64,000 nucleotides of DNA from Hyphomicrobiales bacterium. GTDB lineage: Bacteria; Pseudomonadota; Alphaproteobacteria; Rhizobiales; Beijerinckiaceae. Positions 53,466 through 62,026 of the stretch are shown here, piece by piece. Numbering within the stretch: position 1 is the stretch's first letter; every line of letters starts with the position of its first letter. The notes below the pieces were generated by a model that searched no databases, was not told the origin of the DNA, and saw only the letters and a list, made by a program, of their open reading frames with translations. The stretch covers positions 558,001 through 622,000 of the forward strand of contig CAKNFJ010000001.1 of assembly GCA_930633495.1 (NCBI GenBank). Reading direction: 5' to 3'. The position numbers and the translations under genes are program-made.

Positions 53466-53798
53466 ATGGCCGAGAGGATCGAGGAACTGCTGGCGTGCGA
53501 GATCGAAACGCTGCGCGCCGACGTGCTCAAAGCCGGCGTCCTGAACGCCAAAGCCTTGCAGGAAAGCGCCGAAAGCCATGTCGCGCACCTCAACGAGGTC
53601 CTGTGCGAATCGCCGGCCTTGCATGACGCGTCGTTCGCGGTGATCACGCATGTGATCGCTTTCGCGCGGCGCCTCTACAGCCAGGCGGCGATCGCCGAAT
53701 CGGAAGAGGCCAGGCGAGCGGCCCTGGCGGCCATCGACGGCCTGGCAGTGGTGCTCGGCCAGGCCGAATGGCGGACGACCGGCGAGGTCCCGGCATAA
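53466..53798 (+). CDS. hypothetical helical protein
   Basis: This 110-residue protein has a GGAGG ribosome site 6 bases before its ATG. The sequence is entirely helical in character (MAERIEELLACEIETLRADV, ASFAVITHVIAFARRLYSQA, EEARRAALAAIDGLAVVLGQ), with no signal peptide. It is followed by a Rho-independent terminator and so is probably a one-gene transcript. Not recognised. Confidence 0.6.
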   Translation: MAERIEELLACEIETLRADVLKAGVLNAKALQESAESHVAHLNEVLCESPALHDASFAVITHVIAFARRLYSQAAIAESEEARRAALAAIDGLAVVLGQAEWRTTGEVPA

Positions 53799-53810
53799 TC
53801 TCCGCCCAGC

Positions 53811-53829
53811 CACCCTTTTCGGGTGTTTT
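53811..53829 (+). terminator. Rho-independent terminator
   Basis: CACCC (53811-53815), loop TTTTC, GGGTG (53821-53825), then TTTT. It directly follows the small helical protein gene and separates it from tRNA-Phe. Confidence 0.6.
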
Positions 53830-53960
53830 CCGGGGCATCCGACGGAATTTCGAACCGGCCCAACAAGAGATGCAGAAAGCCGGCTGAAGTGACTGGACAG
53901 CTTCGGCGCCAGCCTCTATATCGCCCCCACCAACACGGACGGCGCTTCGCGCCCCGGGGC

Positions 53961-54036
53961 GCCCAGGTAGCTCAGTTGGTAGAGCATGCGACTGAAAATC
54001 GCAGTGTCGGTGGTTCGATTCCGCCCCTGGGCACCA
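53961..54036 (+). tRNA. tRNA-Phe (anticodon GAA)
   Basis: Acceptor GCCCAGG (53961-53967) pairs with CCTGGGC (54026-54032). The D arm, anticodon GAA at 53994-53996, T arm and A-CCA end are present, 76 bases in all. An integrase gene begins 91 bases beyond and an imperfect copy of this tRNA's 3' end lies at 58696-58712, so this is the attachment site of an island. Confidence 0.97.
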
Positions 54037-54038
54037 TT
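54021..54038 (+). repeat. attL: 3' end of tRNA-Phe as integration site
   Basis: CCGCCCCTGGGCACCATT at the tRNA end is repeated with one base missing at 58696-58712 in the same orientation. Similar sequence continues beyond both copies (TTCCTTTT-xT-xAGCCAT), which supports a shared origin. Confidence 0.6.
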
Positions 54039-54126
54039 CCTTTTCTCAGCCATTGAAAAGACTTAGCTTTTTCGGCTGATTTTTCTCACTGGGCACAACC
54101 CGGTTGGATAAGTGGGAAAGATCTGT

Positions 54127-55344
54127 TCAGGCTTCGTCCTCTTCGGCAGCCTCGTCCTCGACGATGTCGAGGTCTTCAATGCCGTCGAGATCACCCAGAT
54201 CGAGATACCGCATGCCGGCCTGCGCGAGCTTCTTGCGGCGGGCCTTCTTCGTGTAGAGCGCGGCCTGCTTCGGGCTCTCCCATCCATAGATCGACATGAG
54301 CATGTGCTCGGTGGCACCGTTCTCCGCCGCGATGGTGGCGCCGGCCTTGCGCAGTCCATGCGCCCTCCCCGGCACGTCGGCTTCAACGCATCGCTCTCGG
54401 AACCAATTGCCGAATCCGTCCGGCGTGAACGGGCGGTCGAACTCGGTCACGAGGTACGTCAGGTTTCCCAAGTTGGACGCCTCGACGATCCTGTCCAGAA
54501 CCGGCAGCATCGGTAACTGGCGGACCTTCGGCTTTCGCTCCCGGCCCTTGAACTCGGTGAAGTTCAGCCAGCCATCGCGCCGCATTTGTCGCCCGAGCTT
54601 GATCACGTCCGAACGTCGGACGCCGGTGAATAGCAGGAGCCCGAGCGCCAGATGGGCCTTTGTCCCGATCGGGTGCCGCTTCGCGAACTGCCGGACCTCG
54701 TCGATCGTCCAGGTGTGGAAGCCCTCGCCCTTGCCTTTGAAGTACGGCACGTCCCTCGCGAAATTGCTCTTCAGCAAGGCGATGTTCGGTTGCGTCGCCC
54801 AGCCAAGCACCTGGCGTAGCGCCTTCACGCGGCTGTTCGCGGCCTCGGGCAAAGTGGCCTTGCGGTCCCGCAGCACATAGACGGCGCCGAGGTCGAAATG
54901 CTCAAGCGGCATGTCTGCGAATGCCTTGGTCGAGCCCGGTTTCACCGGCTCTGCCCATGTGTGTTCAAGGATCTGCCGGCGGACATGCCGCGTCCGATCG
55001 CCGAGTTGCAGATATTCGGCACACTCCACCATGTAGCGGGCACAGAGCCAGCGATAGGTGCCCTTCTTGGGTAGCGACGGGATCGGCCTGTCGTCGCCAT
55101 CGGCGCGCGCCGGTTCGATCGGCACACCGGGCTGGATCAGCGTATCGAGCGCGGCAGCCTCATCGTAGGCCTTGCGGAACGCGTCGGTGCCCGGCTGCTC
55201 GCGGATGCGGATCTTCCGATGTCCCTTGCCGCGCCAAAAATAGAACCGCTCGTTGAAGTGGCGATCCTCGTCTCGATACACATACCTGAGATTGACCAGC
55301 ACGACCTGCCCCTGATCCAGAGATCGCAGTCCAGCGGCAACCAT
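54127..55344 (-). CDS. tyrosine recombinase/integrase of the tRNA-Phe island
   Basis: I take the ATG at 55344, which overlaps the TGA of a truncated upstream frame (TGATG), giving 405 residues; a GTG at 55362 is also open. The catalytic domain has LLLFTGVRRSDVIKLGRQMR (first Arg), HGLRKAGATIAAENG (His-x-x-Arg), a late GWESPKQAALYTKKA with the Tyr nucleophile, and an acidic tail. The N-terminal half is the usual arm- and core-binding region. It points toward tRNA-Phe, 91 bases away, and should catalyse insertion and excision at that tRNA. Confidence 0.92.
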   Translation of the reverse strand: MVAAGLRSLDQGQVVLVNLRYVYRDEDRHFNERFYFWRGKGHRKIRIREQPGTDAFRKAYDEAAALDTLIQPGVPIEPARADGDDRPIPSLPKKGTYRWLCARYMVECAEYLQLGDRTRHVRRQILEHTWAEPVKPGSTKAFADMPLEHFDLGAVYVLRDRKATLPEAANSRVKALRQVLGWATQPNIALLKSNFARDVPYFKGKGEGFHTWTIDEVRQFAKRHPIGTKAHLALGLLLFTGVRRSDVIKLGRQMRRDGWLNFTEFKGRERKPKVRQLPMLPVLDRIVEASNLGNLTYLVTEFDRPFTPDGFGNWFRERCVEADVPGRAHGLRKAGATIAAENGATEHMLMSIYGWESPKQAALYTKKARRKKLAQAGMRYLDLGDLDGIEDLDIVEDEAAEEDEA

Positions 55345-55402
55345 CACACGGCGGCTTTCCACTCGTCGCTATCGTCGCCCTTGGTTCGATCATCCGGCAA
55401 CT
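55344..55402 (-). pseudogene. 3' remnant of the gene upstream of the integrase, cut by IS21
   Basis: One frame reads LPDDRTKGDDSDEWKAAV and stops at 55344-55346, overlapping the integrase ATG as coupled genes do. It is cut on its 5' side by the IS21 end at 55403. A small DNA-binding or excisionase gene often sits here, but the 18 codons left cannot show it. Confidence 0.5.
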
Positions 55403-55472
55403 TGTTGATTTCCGCCGAGAAGTGACCCGGGGTTTCCACTGAGAAGTGACCCGCCCAGATGGTGTTTGTGGT

Positions 55473-56267
55473 TCAGGTTGCGGTCAAGTTTTTGGCTTTC
55501 TCCCTGGCTGGCTTGTCGGGTTTCGCGGAGCTGTTCTTGAAGCGGAAGCTGTCGTTTCCGGTTTCGATGATGTGGCAGTGGTGCGTGAGCCGATCGAGCA
55601 AGGCGGTGGTCATCTTGGCATCGCCGAAGACGGTGGCCCATTCGGAGAAGCTGAGATTGGTGGTGATGACGACGCTGGTGCGCTCGTAGAGCTTGCTCAG
55701 CAAGTGGAAGAGCAAGGCACCACCCGACGCGCTGAAGGGCAGGTATCCGAGCTCATCGAGGATGACGAGATCGGCGTAAGCGAGCCCGGCGGCCATCTGT
55801 CCAGCCTTGCCCTGGGCCTTTTCCTGCTCGAGGGCATTGACGAGTTCGACCGTGGAGAAGAAGCGGACCCGCTTGTGATGGTGCTCGATGGCCTGGACGC
55901 CGAGAGCCGTGGCGACGTGGGTCTTGCCGGTGCCCGGCCCTCCCACCAGGACGACGTTGTCGGCGTCCTGGAGGAACTCGCAACAATGCAGTTGGCGAAC
56001 GAGCGCCTCGTTGATCTCACTGCTGGCGAAGTCGAAGCCGTTGAGGTCGCGATAGGCCGGGAAGCGCGCGGCCTTGAGTTGGTAGGCCGTTGATCGGACC
56101 TCTCTTTCGGCCATCTCCGCCTTCAGGAGTTGCGAGAGGATCGGCACGGCGGCCTCGAAGGCCGGCGATCCCTGCTCCGTCAGTTCGCCGACGGCCTGGG
56201 CCATGCCGTGCATCTTGAGGCTACGCAGCATGATGGCGATGGCGCCGCTCGCAGGGTTATGACGCAT
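55473..56267 (-). CDS. istB: IS21 ATP-binding helper protein IstB
   Basis: This 264-residue AAA+ protein has Walker [16 protein letters not shown] and Walker [14 protein letters not shown]. The ATG at 56267 overlaps the istA stop. IstB assembles on DNA and directs IstA to the target. The C-terminal segment [18 protein letters not shown] is the family's sensor region. All motifs are intact, so the element could still move. Confidence 0.95.
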   Translation of the reverse strand: MRHNPASGAIAIMLRSLKMHGMAQAVGELTEQGSPAFEAAVPILSQLLKAEMAEREVRSTAYQLKAARFPAYRDLNGFDFASSEINEALVRQLHCCEFLQDADNVVLVGGPGTGKTHVATALGVQAIEHHHKRVRFFSTVELVNALEQEKAQGKAGQMAAGLAYADLVILDELGYLPFSASGGALLFHLLSKLYERTSVVITTNLSFSEWATVFGDAKMTTALLDRLTHHCHIIETGNDSFRFKNSSAKPDKPAREKAKNLTAT

Positions 56268-57786
56268 GGCGCACGTCCTCGGCTTGGCGCAGGGCGTCAT
56301 AGCGTTCGACATTGGCGCGCGGCTCGGTGGTCAACGCAAGGACCGAAGGGGTGTCGACCGTCGGCGTGGTCAACGGCGTGCCGTCGACCAGCCGGTGAAG
56401 GAGGTTGATGATGTGGGTCTTGGTCGGCACGCCGGCCTTCAGGGCCAGTTCGACCGCCGTCAGCACGATGTGTTCGTCATGCTGCAGGACCAGAGCCAGG
56501 ATCTCGACCACCTCCCGCTCGCCACCCGGGCTCTTGAGCAGATGCTGCTGCAGGGATCGGAAGGCTGGCGGCATCTCGGCAAAGGGAGCACCGTTACGCA
56601 GAGCCCCGGGTTTGCGCTGGAGGACCGCCAGATAATGTCGCCAGTCGTAGACTGTCCGGCTGAGACGATCATGCGAGCGGGTGAAGACCCGGCGATGTTC
56701 GCAGATCACCTGTCCCTCAGCGACAATGAGGATGCGATCGGGATAGACGCGCAAGCTGACCGGGCGGTTCGCGAAGGACGCCGGCACGCTGTAACGATTG
56801 CGTTCCAGATGGACCAGGCAGGTTGGGGAGACGCGCTTGGCGTACTCGACGAAGCCATCGAAGGGGCGCGGCATCGCCATCAGGTGCCGGATCTCTTCAG
56901 TCCAGACATCGGCAACCGTTCCAGGTTGGGTGCCGTGCGCGGTCTGCGACCATAACTCCCGACACCGGGTCTCCAGCCAGTCGTTCAGTGCCTCCAGCGA
57001 CGGGAAGTTCGGCAGAGGCTGCCAGAGTCGATGCCTGGCATCCTGGACGTTCTTCTCGATCTGCCCCTTCTCCCAGCCTGATGCCGGATTGCAGAACTCG
57101 GCTTCGAACAGGAAGTGGCTGACCATGGCCGAGAAGCGGATATTGACCTGGCGGTCCTTGCCGCGGCCGACCTTGTCTACGGCCGTTTTCATATTGTCGT
57201 AAATGCCCCGCCGCGGCACGCCGCCCAGCGCCCGGAAGGCGTGGTTATGGGCGTCGAACAGCATCTCATGGGTCTGCAGCGGGTAGGCTCGCAGTGTGAA
57301 GGCGCGGCTGTAGGACAGCTTCACATGCGCCACCTGCAGCTTGGTGCGCTCGCCAGCGATGATCGCCCAGTCCTCCGACCAGTCGAACTGGAACGCTTCA
57401 CCCGGCACAAAGGCCAGGGGGACGAAGGTGCCACGGCCGCTGGTCTGCTGCTCGCGCAGGCGGGCTGCCTTCCAGTCCCGGGCAAAGGCCGCGACCCGAT
57501 TGTAGGAGCCCTCATAACCGAGCAAAATCAGATCGGCATGCAACTGGCGGACCGTGCGCTTGTGCTTGCGCGACTTGCCGCCTTCGATCCGAAGCATCGC
57601 CGAGAGCTTGTCGGCATAGGGATCGAGTTTGCTCGGCCGGTCGGGAACATGAAACCGGGGCTCGACGCTATCCGCACGCAGATACTTGCGAACCGTATTC
57701 CGCGAGAGCCCCGTGCGCCGGGAAATCTCCCGGATCGAAAGATGATTCCGCCCATGCCAGCGGCGGATGACACTCAATAACTCCAT
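56257..57786 (-). CDS. istA: IS21 transposase IstA
   Basis: The ATG at 57786 ([20 protein letters not shown]) gives 509 residues; an in-frame start at 57846 lies inside the terminal repeat. An N-terminal helix-turn-helix ([20 protein letters not shown]) is followed by the DDE core: [21 protein letters not shown] and [15 protein letters not shown] with the third acidic residue. The C-terminal beta-barrel region ([20 protein letters not shown]) is also present. It overlaps istB by 11 bases. Confidence 0.95.
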   Translation of the reverse strand: MELLSVIRRWHGRNHLSIREISRRTGLSRNTVRKYLRADSVEPRFHVPDRPSKLDPYADKLSAMLRIEGGKSRKHKRTVRQLHADLILLGYEGSYNRVAAFARDWKAARLREQQTSGRGTFVPLAFVPGEAFQFDWSEDWAIIAGERTKLQVAHVKLSYSRAFTLRAYPLQTHEMLFDAHNHAFRALGGVPRRGIYDNMKTAVDKVGRGKDRQVNIRFSAMVSHFLFEAEFCNPASGWEKGQIEKNVQDARHRLWQPLPNFPSLEALNDWLETRCRELWSQTAHGTQPGTVADVWTEEIRHLMAMPRPFDGFVEYAKRVSPTCLVHLERNRYSVPASFANRPVSLRVYPDRILIVAEGQVICEHRRVFTRSHDRLSRTVYDWRHYLAVLQRKPGALRNGAPFAEMPPAFRSLQQHLLKSPGGEREVVEILALVLQHDEHIVLTAVELALKAGVPTKTHIINLLHRLVDGTPLTTPTVDTPSVLALTTEPRANVERYDALRQAEDVRHAS

Positions 57787-57899
57787 GTCGATCACTCCGA
57801 GGTCCCCCGCATAGCCCGCGTGAGACGTGGTCAAAACATGGGTCAATTCTCGATGGAAAAATCCCCGCCTAACGGGTCAATTCTCGACGGAAATCAACA

Positions 57900-58527
57900 G
57901 CTCGACGATATTAGGGCGAATGTCCACCTATTCACGCGCGAGAACTACGTCGCGCACGATGGCCTGCCATACGATCCGGAGCCAGGACGAACAGCATTCT
58001 ACCAGGCCGCAATAGCTCGCGGGGGAAGCCATGTCACTGCCCTTGATACGGAAGGACCCGACGCATGGAGCATGGCGGAAGATGTGCACGAGACGTTCGA
58101 CCAGCTGTCTGGAGCGTCCCCGGACGCTCGATCTCGGCAGGACGCAATGCCGTCAACCATTCTGGACGCTATCGACGCTGAACTCGAAGCGTGCGGATGG
58201 AGCGACATCGCGGAGTTCGGCAACAAATTTGTAGCTCATGCCGCCGACGAGTTTTCGCGCAGCACGCTATTGGACGGTCAAAACGGCTTAACCCTCGACG
58301 GCCTGCAAAAGTGCCACCGTGCCATTTGCCAATCGGTAGCGACCCTCTTTGGGCCTGTCTTGTGGGAGGGATCCCATGGTCTCTTCCCCATCCCGCAGTT
58401 CAATCATTTCGAGAACCTTGATGCGGCCTGGCTGCGGTCAGGCGATGTAGAGGAGCTTCACAGCTTTTGGGACAAGCACGTTGCCGAGGTGGACGATTGG
58501 TCGAACGATCCGCTCAAGGCAGAGTAG
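57900..58527 (+). pseudogene. 5'-truncated protein, possibly HEPN/AbiU2-like
   Basis: From the IS21 end the frame continues LDDIRANVHLFTRENYVAHD and runs 208 codons to 58527. An ATG inside the IS (57841 or the open frame from 57820) could still express it. A central stretch, FGNKFVAHAADEFSRS followed by LTLDGLQKCHRAICQSVATL, resembles the NKxxxH plus helix pattern of HEPN/AbiU2 domains, which occur in abortive-infection and toxin systems. The Arg usual in the HEPN motif is not evident. The gene appears to have lost its start to the transposon. The family call is tentative. Confidence 0.4.
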
Positions 58528-58695
58528 CTAGCCCGCCCGCGGCGTGTCGCCGCAATCTCAGCAGTTGCGTTCGATCCATCTGGCAGGAGGGGAACGCTTC
58601 GATCGCGCGGATGCGTTGGTATCTTCGTTGGTATCAACCAAAATCGAAGCGTAAAAAACAGCGTCATATCAAATCATTAGCCGATCTCTTTGACG

Positions 58696-58712
58696 CCGCC
58701 CCTGGCACCATT
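58696..58712 (+). repeat. attR: imperfect copy of tRNA-Phe 3' end
   Basis: CCGCCCCTGGCACCATT differs from the tRNA end at 54021-54038 by one missing G. Following bases (TTCCTTTTTTGAGCCAT) also resemble those after the tRNA. It marks the likely right edge of a 4.7-kb island. Confidence 0.6.
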
Positions 58713-59135
58713 TGTTCCTTTTTTGAGCCATAAGCCTTGAGAACACTGGAATTCCCCCTCTCGCCATAAGTGATCCGCTGCCCAACGGTGTAGATGGGCG
58801 GTCAAGAATGGTCTTGAGAACGCCTCGACCCACAAGGCGGGCAGGCCACCTTCGCCTGGGTCGCAAAGGGTTTGATCCTGCTCCTCAGCAGGGCACCGCC
58901 TATGCGTTCGCCGCGCTCCGGTTCTGGTGGCCTATCTGGTGCAAGAAAGAGGCTGCTTGCGGCCTCCAGACCTTAACGTCCCAGATCGTTTCTCAGTTGC
59001 AATTGCTGAAGCTGCCGATCGATCGCATCGGACCGTCGATCAGCCACCTGCCCCGACGCCCCGGCGCCAATCCCGACAATCCGTGACTTCCTCACCGTAA
59101 AGCGGCAGGATCGAACTCCGAAAAGAGGGCGTCGG
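58713..59135. other. intergenic, no gene recognised
   Basis: The region past the island edge up to the first small lipoprotein gene. Short frames exist, but none has a ribosome site plus protein-like composition. Confidence 0.35.
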
Positions 59136-59342
59136 ATGAAGAAGTTTTTTGTGGCCGCTTGCTGCGCGTTGCTAGCTGGGTGTGCGGCCGGCGGCTTGTC
59201 GCAAACCGGCAGCGGTGACCCCATGGAGAGCGATGGACAGACCTATGTGCCGGCAACAGCAGATGGGTACGCACCGCCGCCCGCCGAAGAGCGGCTTACC
59301 AGCACATGCGTGATGAAGGGGCAGAACGTGGTTTGTCGCTGA
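59136..59342 (+). CDS. small lipoprotein A
   Basis: This 68-residue protein begins MKKFFVAACCALLAGC, a lipoprotein signal with the modified Cys at 16. The mature part is short and proline-rich and ends EERLTSTCVMKGQNVVCR, with two cysteines that could form a disulfide. It resembles the lipoprotein at 60272-60463 in the signal, the EER-x-x-STC segment and the CR end, so the two are paralogs. Function unknown; an outer-membrane attachment is likely. Confidence 0.65.
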   Translation: MKKFFVAACCALLAGCAAGGLSQTGSGDPMESDGQTYVPATADGYAPPPAEERLTSTCVMKGQNVVCR

Positions 59343-59654
59343 TGGGGTAGAACCGAATTAGACGCCGAGCCGCCAGCCAGGGAGGGGAACCGCGGCAGCC
59401 CGGCGCCACGCCGCATCGAAGGCGCAATGCGATATTGCCGGCGAAAAGTGAACGACGGCCAAACGGAAAAAGCCCCGCCAATCGCAACTGATGGGGCCAA
59501 GCAGGGCTATCTTGGGGTGAGACAGAGATCGCGAAACGCACCAACAGCACCGTGGTTCCGCTAAGGTGCGTGACAGGCCGGCCAGCCCGATTTGCTCCGG
59601 CCTTGCCGTCGCGATGATGGCATGTGTGCTGGGGCAGCTTGCGCGATCTGGAGC
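59343..59654. other. intergenic, no gene recognised
   Basis: About 310 bases. A minus-strand hairpin with GCCCC...GGGGC followed by T residues is present at about 59467-59495, but no minus-strand gene ends there. Confidence 0.3.
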
Positions 59655-59960
59655 ATGGTGGCGAAACTGAATTCCATGGAACAGGGCTTCGACGATCCAG
59701 AACGCCGGCGGAAGGCCATGAAGGCATTGCTGTACCTGACGCCGGTCATGTTCGCCTTTGGATACGGCTTCGTTTACTTGACCGAGTATCGTCCTACTCA
59801 CCGCGTCGCGACGATCTGCGGAACAGCAGCAGCCGGGATGTCGCTGTTCTTTGCTGCTTCGCTCGCGGCATTTGGTCGTGACTGGATGGCAGCGCTACGC
59901 GTGGTCGCGATCGGATTGGCAGTCGTAACCCTGCTGCTCAATGCATGTAGCGGCGGGTGA
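59655..59960 (+). CDS. small membrane protein
   Basis: The ATG at 59655 gives 101 residues (another at 59676 is possible). After a charged N-terminus there are three hydrophobic segments: ALLYLTPVMFAFGYGFVYL, a central AAAGMSLFFAASLAAF and ALRVVAIGLAVVTLLL. It is an integral inner-membrane protein without a recognisable family. Confidence 0.5.
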   Translation: MVAKLNSMEQGFDDPERRRKAMKALLYLTPVMFAFGYGFVYLTEYRPTHRVATICGTAAAGMSLFFAASLAAFGRDWMAALRVVAIGLAVVTLLLNACSGG

Positions 59961-60271
59961 AGGTGGACGGTGGTTCCCGTCAAGTTTGAAGCGTCGTCTC
60001 AGAACCGCCAATAACGATGGGGCTGACGATGTGCTCGACCATCCTTTGGCTTTGTGGCTCCGGCCATCGCCGGGAAACTAGCCTTCCCCTCCAGTCGGTT
60101 GCGGCCGGTACAATCGAGATGCCGTGCTGAATGCGATCGGCTGGCTCACCAGGTGTATTGCCCTTTTGCCCGAGTCCGTAGGTGATTGGCGACCTGAGTA
60201 ACGACAAGATCGCTGCTCTCCTGATAGAAACCAGAGACAAGACATCTCTATCCTCGGGCTAGAAGGTCGCC
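59961..60271. other. intergenic, no gene recognised
   Basis: About 310 bases with no protein-like frame, repeat or RNA that I can support. The promoter of lipoprotein B is expected here. Confidence 0.3.
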
Positions 60272-60463
60272 ATGAAAATCCTTTTCGTATCGGCTTGCTG
60301 CGCATTCCTCGCCGGATGCTCAACCTACGTTCCGCCTCAGCAAGACCCGGCGGTCCTCATCACTCGCGATAGCATGCGCACCTTTCGGCCGCTGCCGCGC
60401 GAAGAGCGCCGAGTGTCGACATGCACCATGAATGTAGCAACCAGAGTCGCCACTTGCCGCTAG
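60272..60463 (+). CDS. small lipoprotein B
   Basis: This 63-residue protein begins MKILFVSACCAFLAGC with the lipidated Cys at 16 and ends EERRVSTCTMNVATRVATCR. It is a paralog of lipoprotein A at 59136, with the same ACCA-x-LAGC signal, the EER-x-STC block and a final CR. The middle differs. The two may be a lineage-specific pair of outer-membrane-anchored peptides; the function is unknown. Confidence 0.65.
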   Translation: MKILFVSACCAFLAGCSTYVPPQQDPAVLITRDSMRTFRPLPREERRVSTCTMNVATRVATCR

Positions 60464-60745
60464 GGGTGCCGATAACGTCGTCTCCGTGAGGATTTTCGCG
60501 ATCGTTCGTCGGCCGGTGGTGGAGTTCCCCTTCTGACGGAGAAGTTCGACGCCATAGCCGCACCGGATATGGTTTCCGCGCCCGTGCTGGCGGGGCTTTT
60601 GCTTGCCAGGACAGCCGGTCCTTCCCGGATCGAACGCCTTCAGCTCGCGCTCAAGTGAAAGGGATGCCGACGGCATCACGCAAAAGGAGGTTGCAACAAT
60701 TCCAAGTATCAGGCGTTCTAACGCTGCGGCGACGGAGCGTTGACT

Positions 60746-60922
60746 ATGCCTAAAGCACATTCACTTTCGCATTGGGCAAGGCGAGAGAAGCTGAGAGCGA
60801 CAATCGCAAAAAAGAAAGCGAAGCGCGATAAGGACCGACGATTGGCAGACGCCAAGAATTCTGACGCTGCTTCCTCTGAAGATGCCCCCGCAGATGGCCG
60901 TGCAGCCGAAGGGCGATCGTGA
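60746..60922 (+). CDS. possible small basic protein
   Basis: A 58-residue frame (MPKAHSLSHWARREKLRATI, then KKKAKRDKDRRLADAKNSD) starts eight bases after GGAG. It is very basic at first and acidic at the end, with no known motif. Composition alone is weak evidence, so it may not be a real gene. Confidence 0.35.
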   Translation: MPKAHSLSHWARREKLRATIAKKKAKRDKDRRLADAKNSDAASSEDAPADGRAAEGRS

Positions 60923-61108
60923 AATATCCTATTCGCGTCCTTGCTTGATCCCGCGCCTCGGGCACGGTTGGCGAGCTGCATGAACTCGTCAGTCGTGCCA
61001 CGGCAGCGGGCACGCGCCTTCGAACAACACCTGCAGGATGGCCAGAGAGTCGAAGTGGATGAGGGCGAGCCAGGTCACCGTCTTCTCCCTTCGAACGCCG
61101 TGGCGGCG

Positions 61109-61354
61109 CTATTTGTGCCGCTTCGTGTCTCGGGTACGATCTGGCAGGGCGTCGATTGCCTTCTCGGCGCCCTGATCCTTGTGAAGCACGCCTTCGCGCA
61201 ACACCTTCGTTGCTGCGGTCGCCTTCTTTTTTGGGTCTGTCGTAATGCCCTTCGTTTCGGGTGTCGCGTGCAGGCCAATATCCTTCGGCTTCTTCCCATC
61301 ATTGCGGGCCGTCGCGGCGAAGGTGGCGAGAGCTTCAGGCTGTTCCTTTGCCAT
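61109..61354 (-). CDS. small hypothetical protein
   Basis: The ATG at 61354 is preceded by GGGAGGAAAG and gives 81 residues (MAKEQPEALATFAATARNDG...). It is hydrophilic, rich in Lys, Ala and Thr, and ends DRTRDTKRHK. It is probably disordered in part. No family recognised; the good ribosome site supports translation. Confidence 0.55.
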   Translation of the reverse strand: MAKEQPEALATFAATARNDGKKPKDIGLHATPETKGITTDPKKKATAATKVLREGVLHKDQGAEKAIDALPDRTRDTKRHK

Positions 61355-61501
61355 GGCGCTTTCCTCCCAATTCCATGGCAACAGAGATCGCGGGAGGATG
61401 TTCCTGCTCGCGGGCATACGAAAGCGAGCCCTCACCGAGGAGCGCGATGCCCTGCCGTCCAGCGCGTTGCCTTGTGGACGAAGGCGCGCGCCTGCCCTGC
61501 T

Positions 61502-61828
61502 TCAATTTAGCGCGAACCACGCCAAGCTTCCGATCGCGCCGATCCACGCGATCGTGGCGACGACGCCGACGAGCAGGACGGCGCGTATCACAGCATCCGG
61601 AAGCCGTCGCTTCATGGACGCCTCAGCTGTGCCGGACCGGATCGGCAGAGGGACGCCGAGCCGCCGGTCATTGGCGAGGACGAGCGAGATCGCGCTGCAA
61701 TAGTCCTCCCAAGCCGCGACGAATGTGCCGCACCGCCCGCAAACGACTTCACTATCGGGTCGAAGGTCGTCCGGAATTGAAACATGCGGAGAGCCACACG
61801 TCTCACAAATGAACTCTGTCTGATCCAT
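61502..61828 (-). CDS. zinc-ribbon protein with C-terminal membrane helix
   Basis: In this 108-residue protein, two CxxC pairs, ICETCGSPHV and VCGRCGTF, form a zinc ribbon at residues 8-35. One membrane helix closes the protein (VIRAVLLVGVVATIAWIGAI). It would be tail-anchored with the ribbon in the cytoplasm. A perfect 25-base palindrome lies 11 bases before the ATG and overlaps its leader, so expression may be controlled there. The family is not recognised. Confidence 0.6.
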   Translation of the reverse strand: MDQTEFICETCGSPHVSIPDDLRPDSEVVCGRCGTFVAAWEDYCSAISLVLANDRRLGVPLPIRSGTAEASMKRRLPDAVIRAVLLVGVVATIAWIGAIGSLAWFALN

Positions 61829-61838
61829 CGCGCGACTC

Positions 61839-61863
61839 CTACGTCAACATATCGTTGACGTAG
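61839..61863. promoter_or_regulatory. 25-base palindrome upstream of the zinc-ribbon gene
   Basis: CTACGTCAAC (61839-61848), ATATC, GTTGACGTAG (61854-61863) is a perfect inverted repeat. It lies just before the minus-strand ATG at 61828. An AT-rich stretch (61864-61945) behind it likely contains the promoter. It looks like a repressor operator or a leader hairpin. Confidence 0.5.
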
Positions 61864-62026
61864 CAATTTTTGACCCACGATTACGATCAGCAATCTTCTG
61901 ATTTCAGCAATTCGCTATCGAATAATATATACGATTGATTAACTACGTTCACTCTCCCTCTGCGTCATCTACTTCGCGGTCGGCGTCGCTCCGTCGACGG
62001 CGGCGCTCATGGCCCCCGTGCCTTGC

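Larger units (their letters stand above)
55403..57899 (-). mobile_element. IS21-family insertion sequence, complete
   Basis: The two ends read TGTTGATTTCCGCCGAGAAG at 55403 and, on the other strand from 57899, TGTTGATTTCCGTCGAGAAT. Each is followed by GTGACCC or TTGACCC and a second inner copy of GAGAAxTGACCC, the multiple terminal repeats typical of IS21. istA and istB are intact. No convincing target duplication is visible, so one flank may have been altered. Confidence 0.88.

Noticed and set aside
58467..58733. An 88-codon frame spanning the island edge
   Set aside because: It has no ribosome site, overlaps the preceding gene and the att copy, and its composition is not protein-like.
59467..59495. 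Minus-strand terminator with GCCCC/GGGGC stem and T run
   Set aside because: The loop is long, and no minus-strand gene ends nearby; kept only as a remark in the gap entry.
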